A DNA stretch of 9,932 nucleotides, taken from the NCBI GenBank assembly GCA_024683255.1, contig JAIKYL010000048.1, positions 1 to 9,932 of the forward strand. Direction: 5' to 3'. Below are positions 1 to 5,796 of this stretch, in pieces. Position 1 is the first letter of the stretch. Each line of letters opens with the position of its first letter. A program made the translations under genes and the position numbers. Under the pieces are notes generated by a model. The model was not told where the DNA came from. It did not search any database and worked only from the letters and a program-made list of their open reading frames with translations. This DNA comes from Bacteroidales bacterium (GTDB lineage: Bacteria; Bacteroidota; Bacteroidia; Bacteroidales; UBA932).

Positions 1-912
1 CAGATCGGCTGCCATCCTGGAGCCGCCGTCCTTCCCAAAGAGGTAGTATTTCTCCTCCGGATGGGGCTCCGGGGTGAACCAGGCCATGTTTTCCACCAGG
101 CCGTAGATCTTGCGGTTCACGGACGGGTTGCGGAACATATCTGCCCCTTTCCTTACATCGGCCAGGGCCACTTCCTGAGGGGTGGTCACGATTACGGCGC
201 CGGAGAGCGGGATGTCGCTTACCAGGGAAATGTGGATGTCGCCGGTTCCCGGAGGCATGTCCACCAGCAGGAAGTCCAGCGGTCCCCACTGCGTTTGCAG
301 AATAATCTGCTTGAGGGCGCTGCAGGCCATGGGACCCCGCCAGATGAGCGCCTGTCCGGCCTGGGCAAAATAGCCGATGGACATCCACTTCACATTGTAT
401 TTCTCAATGGGAACAAAGAGCTCGTGACCCTCTTCTCCCACCATTTCCGGCGTGTAGCCTTCGGTGCCTGTCATGAGGGGGACGGAGGGACCGTATACAT
501 CGGCATCGGCCAGTCCCACCTTGTATCCCAGACGTGCCAGAGCGATGGCCAGGTTCACTGCAACAGTGCTTTTGCCCACGCCGCCCTTGCCGGAAGCTAT
601 GCCGATGATGTGGCCCACTTCCCGCACCTGGTCCAGGTTCAGTTCATTCACTGTCTTTTTGGCGGGGTCTTTCACTATGGTCTTCACCTCCACCTCCGTT
701 CCGCCGGGGGCGTTCCGGTAGATGGCGGCCTGGGCGGCACCCACCAGATAGTTCTTAAGCGGGTCCGGCCGCTTGGGAAAAGCCAGCGTTACAACTATTT
801 TACCTTCAGCTATTTCCACGCCGGAAACCATACCAAGGGACACAATGTCCTTGTCTTCCCGGCCGGGATGCTGCACTTCCCGCAGCCACTGCAAAACCAA
901 TTCTTCTGTCAT
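1..912 (-). CDS. mrp: Mrp/ApbC-type P-loop ATPase, iron-sulfur cluster carrier (3' end outside window)
   Basis: I read 304 codons from ATG at 912 to the window edge. Residues 1-90 form the small N-terminal MIP18/DUF59-like domain. The deviant Walker A, SGKGGVGKS, is at 107-115, and VDMPPGTGD at 217-225 is the second family signature. The family binds and hydrolyses ATP as a dimer and carries Fe-S clusters to cytosolic apoproteins. After VENMAWF (273-279) comes TPEPHPEEKYYLFGKDGG, the place where proteobacterial Mrp carries its CxxC cluster ligands. No cysteine is present there; from memory, other Bacteroidota Mrp proteins also lack the pair. An out-of-frame ATG lies 5 nt upstream of the start. 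The gene follows the sigma/anti-sigma operon on the same strand after 43 nt and may have its own promoter there. The missing C-terminus should be about 60 residues. Confidence 0.95.
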   Translation of the reverse strand, partial: MTEELVLQWLREVQHPGREDKDIVSLGMVSGVEIAEGKIVVTLAFPKRPDPLKNYLVGAAQAAIYRNAPGGTEVEVKTIVKDPAKKTVNELNLDQVREVGHIIGIASGKGGVGKSTVAVNLAIALARLGYKVGLADADVYGPSVPLMTGTEGYTPEMVGEEGHELFVPIEKYNVKWMSIGYFAQAGQALIWRGPMACSALKQIILQTQWGPLDFLLVDMPPGTGDIHISLVSDIPLSGAVIVTTPQEVALADVRKGADMFRNPSVNRKIYGLVENMAWFTPEPHPEEKYYLFGKDGGSRMAADL

Positions 913-930
913 TTCATGGAATAATTTCCA

Positions 931-964
931 CAAAATTAGTCAAAATCTACAGGATTTAAAACAA
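931..964 (-). promoter_or_regulatory. Possible Bacteroidota-type promoter for mrp
   Basis: On the minus strand TAATTTTG (938 to 931) fits the Bacteroidota -7 consensus TAnnTTTG exactly. A TTGT (964 to 961) sits 22 bp upstream, at about the distance of the -33 box. The predicted start site would be close to 924, giving a very short leader to the ATG at 912. The -33 box overlaps the last codons of the anti-sigma gene, so mrp could be transcribed independently of, or together with, that operon. This is a motif match only. Confidence 0.4.
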
Positions 965-2329
965 TTGGACCCGGTAGCCGAAGGTGAGTTCAAAGGCCAT
1001 GCGCTGTTCCGTGTAGAGGGACTGCGGCGCTTCAGGACTGGGGAAATACCAGGTTACGCCGGGCTGGACAAACAGTGCGCTGCGCTGGAACAAGCGGAGC
1101 TGTAGGCCCAGGGCCAGATCGGCCGACCAAAGGGCGTCCTTGCAGAGGGTTTTGTCTTCCGCAATGGTCTGTGTGTTGCCGCCGGAAAGCGGGGTTGTGG
1201 TTGTGCGGGCTCGGGTTGCCACGGCAAACTGGTACATGGGGCCGCCGGAGGCATAAACGCCTAGATACCTGCCTTCCCAGATGGAATACTGCAGGTGAAG
1301 CGGAATACCCAGATAATACTGGTCTGTACGGGTCTCATAGTGGTAGCTGCCCACTTCGGCCGCGGTGGTGGTGCGGAGCGGGGAAAGGACCAGACCCGTC
1401 TCCAGGGAGAAACGGAACGGAAGGCCGATGTTCACGCCAAGCGCCCAGCGGGGAAGGCGGGAGTAGCGGGTGTCGGTGGTGCTGGGCTTGTTCCGCCCCA
1501 ACATCCGGTAGTCCGGAGCATCCTGCGGCCCGGAGGATTTGGTGATGATGCCGGAAGGAAGGCCATACCCTTGAGTGGTGGCCGATGCATACTGCTGCAC
1601 GCCGGAGGAGGCAAGGGTGGCCCGGAGGCGGAGGCGGAGGCGGGGAGATTCCCGGTCGGAGCCGGGAATGACGGAGTCGGAGCCGGGAATGACGGGGGTG
1701 CCGTCATGGCCGGGCGTGGTGCCGGGGGTGACGGTCGCTGGCGAATCGTCATGGCCGACCTGATCGGCCATCTCCTGTTCTGGTGATGGAGGTGTCCCAA
1801 TTTCAGGGACATCTCCGTCATTTTGGCCGGTTTTTGCAGGAGGTGTCCCAGTTTTAGGGACATCTCCATCACTTTCTTCCTGTTCCGCTGCGGCTAACGT
1901 CCCAATTTCCGGGACGTTAGGATCACTTTTCGGTGAGGGAGATTCCCGGTCGGAGCCGGGAATGACGGAGTCGGGGCCGGGAATGACGGGGGTGCCGTCA
2001 TGGCCGGGCGTGGTGCCGGGGGTGACGGTCGCCGGCGTATCGTCATGGCCGACCTGATCGGCCATCTCCTGTTCCGGAGCTGGAGTTACCTGGGCCAGGC
2101 CACCGGGGACGACGGTGACGGAAGGGGCCGGGGCGGAAGGCCGAAGGAACAGTAACAGAGCCACGGCGGCAGCGGCAGCCAGGCCGCCGGCCACATACCA
2201 TACAGCCGCGGGGATGCGGCGTTTGCGGGAAACCATCCCGGTCTGGACTGCGTCCCACAGCCCCTCCGGCGGCGCTTCCTGGTAGTCCTGCAGCAGGTCC
2301 GGAAGCCGGTCTGTCCAATTCTTATCCAT
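956..2329 (-). CDS. Dual-membrane-spanning anti-sigma factor (Dma-like): cytoplasmic anti-sigma segment, TM helix, repeat-built linker, C-terminal outer-membrane beta-barrel
   Basis: The protein has 457 residues. Residues 1-38 are a short cytoplasmic segment (NWTDRLPDLLQDYQEAPPEGLW) ending in the basic SRKRR. Residues 41-62 are one hydrophobic helix. Residues 63 to about 290 are a Pro/Gly/Thr/Asp linker without predicted structure. From about 292 onward alternating aromatic/hydrophobic strands (GVNIGLPFRFSLETGLVLSP, FVQPGVTWYF) end in a C-terminal Phe, as expected for an outer-membrane barrel. This order fits the Dma family known in Bacteroides, which holds an ECF sigma factor at the inner membrane while sensing at the outer membrane. 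The gene overlaps the sigma gene by 8 nt (ATGGATAA), supporting coupled translation. Residues 86-131 recur nearly unchanged at 184-229, and palindromic DNA units lie within and between the copies. The assignment to Dma rests on architecture and sigma linkage, not on a database match. Confidence 0.8.
   Translation of the reverse strand: MDKNWTDRLPDLLQDYQEAPPEGLWDAVQTGMVSRKRRIPAAVWYVAGGLAAAAAVALLLFLRPSAPAPSVTVVPGGLAQVTPAPEQEMADQVGHDDTPATVTPGTTPGHDGTPVIPGPDSVIPGSDRESPSPKSDPNVPEIGTLAAAEQEESDGDVPKTGTPPAKTGQNDGDVPEIGTPPSPEQEMADQVGHDDSPATVTPGTTPGHDGTPVIPGSDSVIPGSDRESPRLRLRLRATLASSGVQQYASATTQGYGLPSGIITKSSGPQDAPDYRMLGRNKPSTTDTRYSRLPRWALGVNIGLPFRFSLETGLVLSPLRTTTAAEVGSYHYETRTDQYYLGIPLHLQYSIWEGRYLGVYASGGPMYQFAVATRARTTTTPLSGGNTQTIAEDKTLCKDALWSADLALGLQLRLFQRSALFVQPGVTWYFPSPEAPQSLYTEQRMAFELTFGYRVQLF
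1624..1641. repeat. Three tandem GGAGGC hexamers inside the anti-sigma gene
   Basis: GGAGGC occurs three times head to tail. On the coding strand it gives the RLRLRL stretch at about residues 230-235, directly after the second copy of the 138-bp repeat. Six-base units keep frame if their number changes, so this is a candidate length-variable spot. The basic Arg run is unlike the acidic, Pro-rich linker before it. Confidence 0.7.
1643..1780 (-). repeat. 138-bp direct repeat, copy nearer the barrel, with two internal hairpins
   Basis: This stretch matches 1937-2074 with three differences in 138 bases (at 1681, 1739 and 1744/1745). The offset is 294 bp, 98 codons exactly. It encodes residues 184-229. 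It holds a hairpin with 8-bp arms ATTCCCGG/CCGGGAAT and a 6-base loop (1648-1669), and a second with arms ATGGCCGA/TCGGCCAT and a 5-base loop (1751-1771). An extra half-unit, CCGGGAAT, follows at 1683-1690. Confidence 0.9.
1790..1919. repeat. Three evenly spaced GTCCC/GGGAC hairpin units between the 138-bp copies
   Basis: Units lie at 1790-1814, 1841-1865 and 1895-1919, each 25 bases with 9-base arms and a 7-base loop. Arms are AGGTGTCCC/GGGACATCT in the first two (one imperfect pair) and TAACGTCCC/GGGACGTTA, a perfect inverted repeat, in the third. Start-to-start distances are 51 and 54 bases, both multiples of three. Each unit encodes the peptide module VPEIGT or VPKTGT, all in the same reading frame. 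The third unit has diverged at both outer arms with compensating changes that keep pairing, which suggests the pairing matters or that it came from a different source element. Confidence 0.85.
1937..2074 (-). repeat. 138-bp direct repeat, copy nearer the TM helix, with two internal hairpins
   Basis: This is the partner of 1643-1780 and encodes residues 86-131, starting EQEMADQVGHDD. The same two hairpins recur at 1942-1963 (ATTCCCGG/CCGGGAAT) and 2045-2065 (ATGGCCGA/TCGGCCAT). Both hairpin types are framed by GTC before the first arm and CTCC after the second, although on opposite strands, so they look like members of one palindromic element design. The low divergence between the copies points to a recent duplication or ongoing gene conversion. 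Confidence 0.9.
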
Positions 2330-2918
2330 TATTCTGTTCCTTTAGATAGTCCTTTATCTTTTTCGCAAGAGTAGCCCGGGCCCTGAAAAACTGGGAGGCC
2401 GACGTATCGGCCTTGATTCCCAGTAGGGCGGCTATTTCCTTGTGGCTTTTCTTCTCAAAAACAAACAGGTTGAAGACGGTCCTGTAACCGTCCGGCAGGG
2501 AACGGATCATCTCCTGAATTACCCCCGGAGGGATGTCCGGCAGAGAAAAGCCCTCCTCTTCTTCCATGTCCGGAAGATCTTCCACATAGGTGAGCCGGCC
2601 GCTTTTTCGCAGCGCTTTCAGGGACTGGTTCACCACAATCCGGGATGCCCAGGCTTTCAGGCTTCCGGCGCCGCGGTATTCAAAACGGCCCATGTGGTCA
2701 ATCATCAAGAGGAAAGACTCCTGCAGGGTATCCTCCACATCGGCCTTGCTGGTAAGATAACGGGAACATACCGCAGTAAGATATCCGGCGTACCGGTTGT
2801 AGAAACACCGGATTCCGTCGGGGTCTTTACTGCGGACCAGGCTGGAGAGCTCCTGCTCGTCCGGGTTAATCTTCCCGGCCCTTAAAGAGGAACTTTTTTT
2901 CAGCAGGCTGTCCTGCAC
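2322..2918 (-). CDS. ECF-family RNA polymerase sigma factor (partner of the Dma-like anti-sigma factor)
   Basis: The product has 198 residues with the two-domain ECF layout. Sigma-70 region 2 is at about 24-105 (ADVEDTLQESFLLMIDHM and SLKAWASRIVVNQSL are its conserved parts). An acidic link at 112-130 follows, then region 4 with its helix-turn-helix at about 135-190 (LPDGYRTVFNLFVFEKKSHK, then KEIAALLGIKADTSASQ). It should direct core polymerase to target promoters when released from the membrane-bound anti-sigma factor encoded next. The start is a GTG at 2918, lying 53 nt inside the end of the NigD-like gene in another frame. No in-frame ATG exists between that GTG and residue 72, and an in-frame stop lies shortly upstream, so GTG is the best choice. 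Translation is probably coupled to the gene before and the gene after it. Confidence 0.93.
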   Translation of the reverse strand: MQDSLLKKSSSLRAGKINPDEQELSSLVRSKDPDGIRCFYNRYAGYLTAVCSRYLTSKADVEDTLQESFLLMIDHMGRFEYRGAGSLKAWASRIVVNQSLKALRKSGRLTYVEDLPDMEEEEGFSLPDIPPGVIQEMIRSLPDGYRTVFNLFVFEKKSHKEIAALLGIKADTSASQFFRARATLAKKIKDYLKEQNNG

Positions 2919-3600
2919 AGGTTGTCCACTTAACAGTTATATAATAGTGTTCTTCGTCAATATATTGGGAAAGGGGATTGATGTCAAAAAAAATAAGGGC
3001 ATCTGTTTTTTCCAGAGGCTCATCGCCCTTGGCGTCGTGCCGGAGCGTGAGGACAAGGGGATTATCCTTATCATCCGGCGTGAGTGCCAGGTGGTGCCAG
3101 ACATTGCTGTTCCCAAACCAGGCCGAATAGTGGATGGTGAGGAAACCGTCTTCCAGGGAGGTCATCCAATCGTCAATCACATCCAACCCGTCATCGTGAA
3201 TGTTAATGTACGTGTTTGGGGGACCACCCACCATTAATCCGTTGTCTCCCAGTTCCACATTCTCATACCAGTCTATTTCTGCCCAGAAGATTCCGGAAAT
3301 GGGCTTTTTGTCCAGGAGCCGGAACTGGCAATAAACCCTGCCAGATACAGAAAGACTGTTATTGATATCGGCAATGCAGAGGTTCTCGTTTACCTTTAAA
3401 TAGGGGAATCCGTCGCTATAGTTACGGCCGGTTTGAAGGTAAAAAGCCGTTGCAATGGCCGTATAGGTCTTTCCTGTCTGATAGCCTGCCGGATAATCAT
3501 AATGGGGCTGCTGCGGTTCGGGAAAATCGTCCATAGATTTGGAACAGGAGGCCAGCACTCCCGCCATGAGGCAAAGCGATATGAACAGACTCTTTTTCAT
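2866..3600 (-). CDS. NigD-like lipoprotein
   Basis: The 244-residue protein begins with a lipoprotein signal peptide; the lipobox LASC puts the acylated cysteine at 19. Residues 85-110 (SGRVYCQFRLLDKKP...) resemble the OB-like N-terminal NigD domain with its GdRV...LLDK pattern. Residues 137-215 (DGLDVIDDW, GFLTIHYSAWFG, HHLALTP, LTLRHDAKGD, ALIFFDI) resemble the C-terminal NigD domain. The molecular function of NigD proteins is unknown; a NigD has been linked to outer-membrane vesicle output in Bacteroides thetaiotaomicron. It is the first gene of the sigma/anti-sigma operon and its last 17 codons overlap the sigma gene. Its DNA is visibly more AT-rich than the flanking genes. The family call comes from recalled sequence patterns and is less sure than the lipoprotein call. 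Confidence 0.75.
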   Translation of the reverse strand: MKKSLFISLCLMAGVLASCSKSMDDFPEPQQPHYDYPAGYQTGKTYTAIATAFYLQTGRNYSDGFPYLKVNENLCIADINNSLSVSGRVYCQFRLLDKKPISGIFWAEIDWYENVELGDNGLMVGGPPNTYINIHDDGLDVIDDWMTSLEDGFLTIHYSAWFGNSNVWHHLALTPDDKDNPLVLTLRHDAKGDEPLEKTDALIFFDINPLSQYIDEEHYYITVKWTTCAGQPAEKKFLFKGRED

Positions 3601-3632
3601 TTTCCGTATATAAAACCCTGGTTTATCTCAAT

Positions 3633-3666
3633 CTTGCTCGAATATAGGGATTTTTTGTTATTTTTG
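3633..3666 (+). promoter_or_regulatory. Possible promoter for the S46 peptidase gene
   Basis: TATTTTTG at 3659-3666 fits the Bacteroidota -7 consensus TAnnTTTG. A weak -33 candidate, CTTG, ends at 3636, 22 bp upstream. A perfect 10-base palindrome CTTTATAAAG (3676-3685) lies one base before the ATG and would be within the short leader. No Shine-Dalgarno site is present. Confidence 0.4.
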
Positions 3667-3675
3667 TCTTCCAAA
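3639..3675 (-). promoter_or_regulatory. Weak candidate promoter for the NigD-sigma-anti-sigma operon
   Basis: On the minus strand TATATTCG (3646 to 3639) differs from TAnnTTTG at one base, and TTTG (3675 to 3672) lies 25 bp upstream, slightly far. If the operon is transcribed by its own ECF factor, the true promoter need not look like the housekeeping type. The 86-nt gap is shared with the divergent peptidase gene. Confidence 0.25.
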
Positions 3676-3686
3676 CTTTATAAAGC

Positions 3687-5774
3687 ATGAAACGAATTTT
3701 AGCTATTGTCGCCGCCCTCGCCGTCTCGGTGAGCGCCATGGCCGACGAAGGAATGTGGCTCCTGCCCCTCCTGAACCAGATGAACAAGAAGGACCTCAAG
3801 GCTGCGGGCTGCAAGCTCTCGCCGGAAGAAATTTATTCCATTAACAAGTCTTCCCTCAAAGACGCCATCGTCCAGTTCGGCGGCGGTTGCACGGGAGAGA
3901 TGATATCGGCCCAGGGTCTGGTGATTACCAACCACCACTGCGGCTACAGCAGTATCCAGAGTCTTTCCACCGACGAGCACAATTACCTGATGGACGGCTA
4001 CTGGGCCAAGAATACGGGCGAGGAAATCCCCGCTCCGGGCCTCAGCGTCACCTTCCTCATCTCCATGGAGGATGTCACCGCCATTATGGAGAAGGCCGAG
4101 AATCAGCAGGCCAAGGCAAATGAGCTGGTGAAAGCCGCCAACGAAGCCAACCCTTACTGCCAGGCCGAGGTGGAGAGCTTCTACAACGAGAATGTATATT
4201 ACCTCATTGTGTATAAGACCTACCGCGACGTGCGCTTCGTGGCCGCCCCTCCGGCATCCATGGGCAAGTTCGGCGGAGAGACGGACAACTGGATGTGGCC
4301 CCGTCACACCTGCGACTTCTCCATGTTCCGCGTATATGCCGATAAGAACAATCAGCCCGCCGCCTACAGCCCGGACAACGTGCCCTACAAGCCCGTTCGT
4401 AGCCTCAAGATTGCTACGGGTGGCGTGAAGGAAGGCGATTATGCCATGATCATGGGCTACCCGGGCAGCACCCAGCGCTACCAGACGGCCACCCAGCTTA
4501 ACCAGATGATTGCCACCCACCGCATCTCCATCGATGCCCGCACCGTGCGCCAGGACCTCATGTGGGAGGCCATGTGTGCAGATCCTTCCGTGCAGCTCAA
4601 GTACGCCAACAAGTACGCCGGCAGCGCTAATGGCTGGAAGAAATGGCAGGGTGAAGAACTGGCCTTCGACAACCTGAACATTATCCCCCGTGAAGAGCAG
4701 AAGGAAGCCGCTCTTAAGGCATGGATCGAGGCCGATCCGGCCCGCAAGGCCCTCTACGGAGACCCCGTGGCCGATATTGACGCCTATGTGAAGAAGAACG
4801 CTGCCGACAACCAGGCCGTGACCCTGCTTTCGGAGACAGTGAACTCCATCGAAATCCTGGGCATGGCAGCCAACCTCATGAACAACTATTCCCGCGGCCT
4901 GCAGCAGGGCCGGGACAGCGTGACCGCCCTGGCATCGGCCAAAGAGACCATGCAGCGCCGCTACCGCGACTATGTGGAGGCCTTGGACCGCAAGGAAGCC
5001 GTAGCCATGCTGGAATTCTACCGCAAGACCGCCAAGCCGGAAGACTACCCCAATGCCGATTTTGCCACACTGGACATCCCCGCCTATGTGGATAACCTGT
5101 TCAATAACAGTTCCTTCACCTCTTACGAGAAGATGATGGCGGCATCGTCCGACGAGTTGTCGAACGACCCGGCCATGGGCCTCTATACTTCCCTTATTAT
5201 GGTGGTGATGAAGCACTATACCGCCCTGTACGGATCGGCCGAGGAAGAGGCTGCGTACACCGCCGGACGCAAGCATTTTGCCGCCGCCCTCATGGAATGG
5301 CAGAAAGGCCAGGCCATGTACCCGGACGCCAACTTCACCATGCGCCTCACTTACGGCCATGTGCTGCCCTATAGCCCCAAGGATGCACTTAAGTACCTGC
5401 ACTATACCACCGCCAAGGGCCTGCTGGAGAAGGAAGATCCCACCAATCCGGAATTCATCCTGCCCGCCGGCGTGAAGTCCCTCATCCTCGCTGGTGACTA
5501 TGGCCGTTGGGCCGATAAGGACGGCACCCTGCACACCTGCTTCCTCACCAACAACGACATCACCGGCGGCAACTCCGGTTCCCCTGTGCTGGACGCCAAG
5601 GGTAATCTCCTGGGCCTGGCCTTCGACGGCAACTGGGAGAGCATGAGCTCCGATGTGATGTTTGAGCCGGAACTCCAGCGCTGCATCTGCGTGGATATCC
5701 GTTACGTGATGTGGATGATTGAGAAGTACGGCGGAGCCACCAACCTCATTAACGAGCTCACTTACGCCAAGTAG
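3687..5774 (+). CDS. Periplasmic S46-family dipeptidyl-peptidase, DPP7-like
   Basis: The 695-residue product has a signal peptide with likely cleavage after Ala19 (VSAMA|DEG). Catalytic residues by comparison with the S46 family are His84 in TNHHCGY, Asp210 in PRHTCDFSMFR and Ser630 in GGNSGSPV. These enzymes have a chymotrypsin-like fold with a helical cap and remove dipeptides from the N-terminus of oligopeptides in the periplasm. The residue 18 positions after the serine sets specificity: Arg in DPP11 (Asp/Glu at P1), Gly in DPP7 (hydrophobic P1). Here it is Gly648 in AFDGNWE, favouring DPP7. Family members are about 700 residues, so the gene is full length. Cys209 stands where most members I recall have Gly. 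The gene stands alone on its strand and meets rnhB directly at the stop codons. Confidence 0.93.
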   Translation: MKRILAIVAALAVSVSAMADEGMWLLPLLNQMNKKDLKAAGCKLSPEEIYSINKSSLKDAIVQFGGGCTGEMISAQGLVITNHHCGYSSIQSLSTDEHNYLMDGYWAKNTGEEIPAPGLSVTFLISMEDVTAIMEKAENQQAKANELVKAANEANPYCQAEVESFYNENVYYLIVYKTYRDVRFVAAPPASMGKFGGETDNWMWPRHTCDFSMFRVYADKNNQPAAYSPDNVPYKPVRSLKIATGGVKEGDYAMIMGYPGSTQRYQTATQLNQMIATHRISIDARTVRQDLMWEAMCADPSVQLKYANKYAGSANGWKKWQGEELAFDNLNIIPREEQKEAALKAWIEADPARKALYGDPVADIDAYVKKNAADNQAVTLLSETVNSIEILGMAANLMNNYSRGLQQGRDSVTALASAKETMQRRYRDYVEALDRKEAVAMLEFYRKTAKPEDYPNADFATLDIPAYVDNLFNNSSFTSYEKMMAASSDELSNDPAMGLYTSLIMVVMKHYTALYGSAEEEAAYTAGRKHFAAALMEWQKGQAMYPDANFTMRLTYGHVLPYSPKDALKYLHYTTAKGLLEKEDPTNPEFILPAGVKSLILAGDYGRWADKDGTLHTCFLTNNDITGGNSGSPVLDAKGNLLGLAFDGNWESMSSDVMFEPELQRCICVDIRYVMWMIEKYGGATNLINELTYAK

Positions 5775-5796
5775 TTAGAACAGAGAAGGTTCCAAC
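5774..5796. other. Small inverted repeat at the back-to-back stop codons
   Basis: GTTAGAAC (5774-5781) and GTTCCAAC (5789-5796) can pair around a 7-base loop. In the rnhB-sense RNA the single imperfect position is a G-U pair; in the peptidase-sense RNA it is an A-C mismatch. No U-run follows in either direction, so this is at best a weak transcript end or an mRNA 3' stabiliser. Confidence 0.25.

Noticed and set aside
61..924. 287-codon open frame on the plus strand
   Set aside because: Antisense to mrp, which has intact Walker and PPGTGD motifs.
1432..1872. 146-codon and other alternate frames across the anti-sigma linker
   Set aside because: They arise because the repeats lack stop codons in several frames. 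Only the 956-2329 frame links to a TM helix and a barrel.
1790..1919. Intrinsic terminators inside the anti-sigma gene
   Set aside because: The hairpins are inside an open frame and are not followed by U-runs.
1643..2074. CRISPR-like array
   Set aside because: Repeats are unequal, the intervals are not unique spacers of constant length, everything is in one coding frame, and no cas gene is present.
1643..2074. Insertion sequence or MITE with terminal repeats
   Set aside because: The 138-bp copies are direct, not inverted, there is no transposase, and no target-site duplication is visible. REP-type palindromes fit better.
3699..5534. 611-codon open frame on the minus strand
   Set aside because: It is antisense to the S46 peptidase, whose signal peptide and catalytic motifs are clear. 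Its His/Val/Gly-rich translation is what high-GC codon bias produces on the opposite strand.
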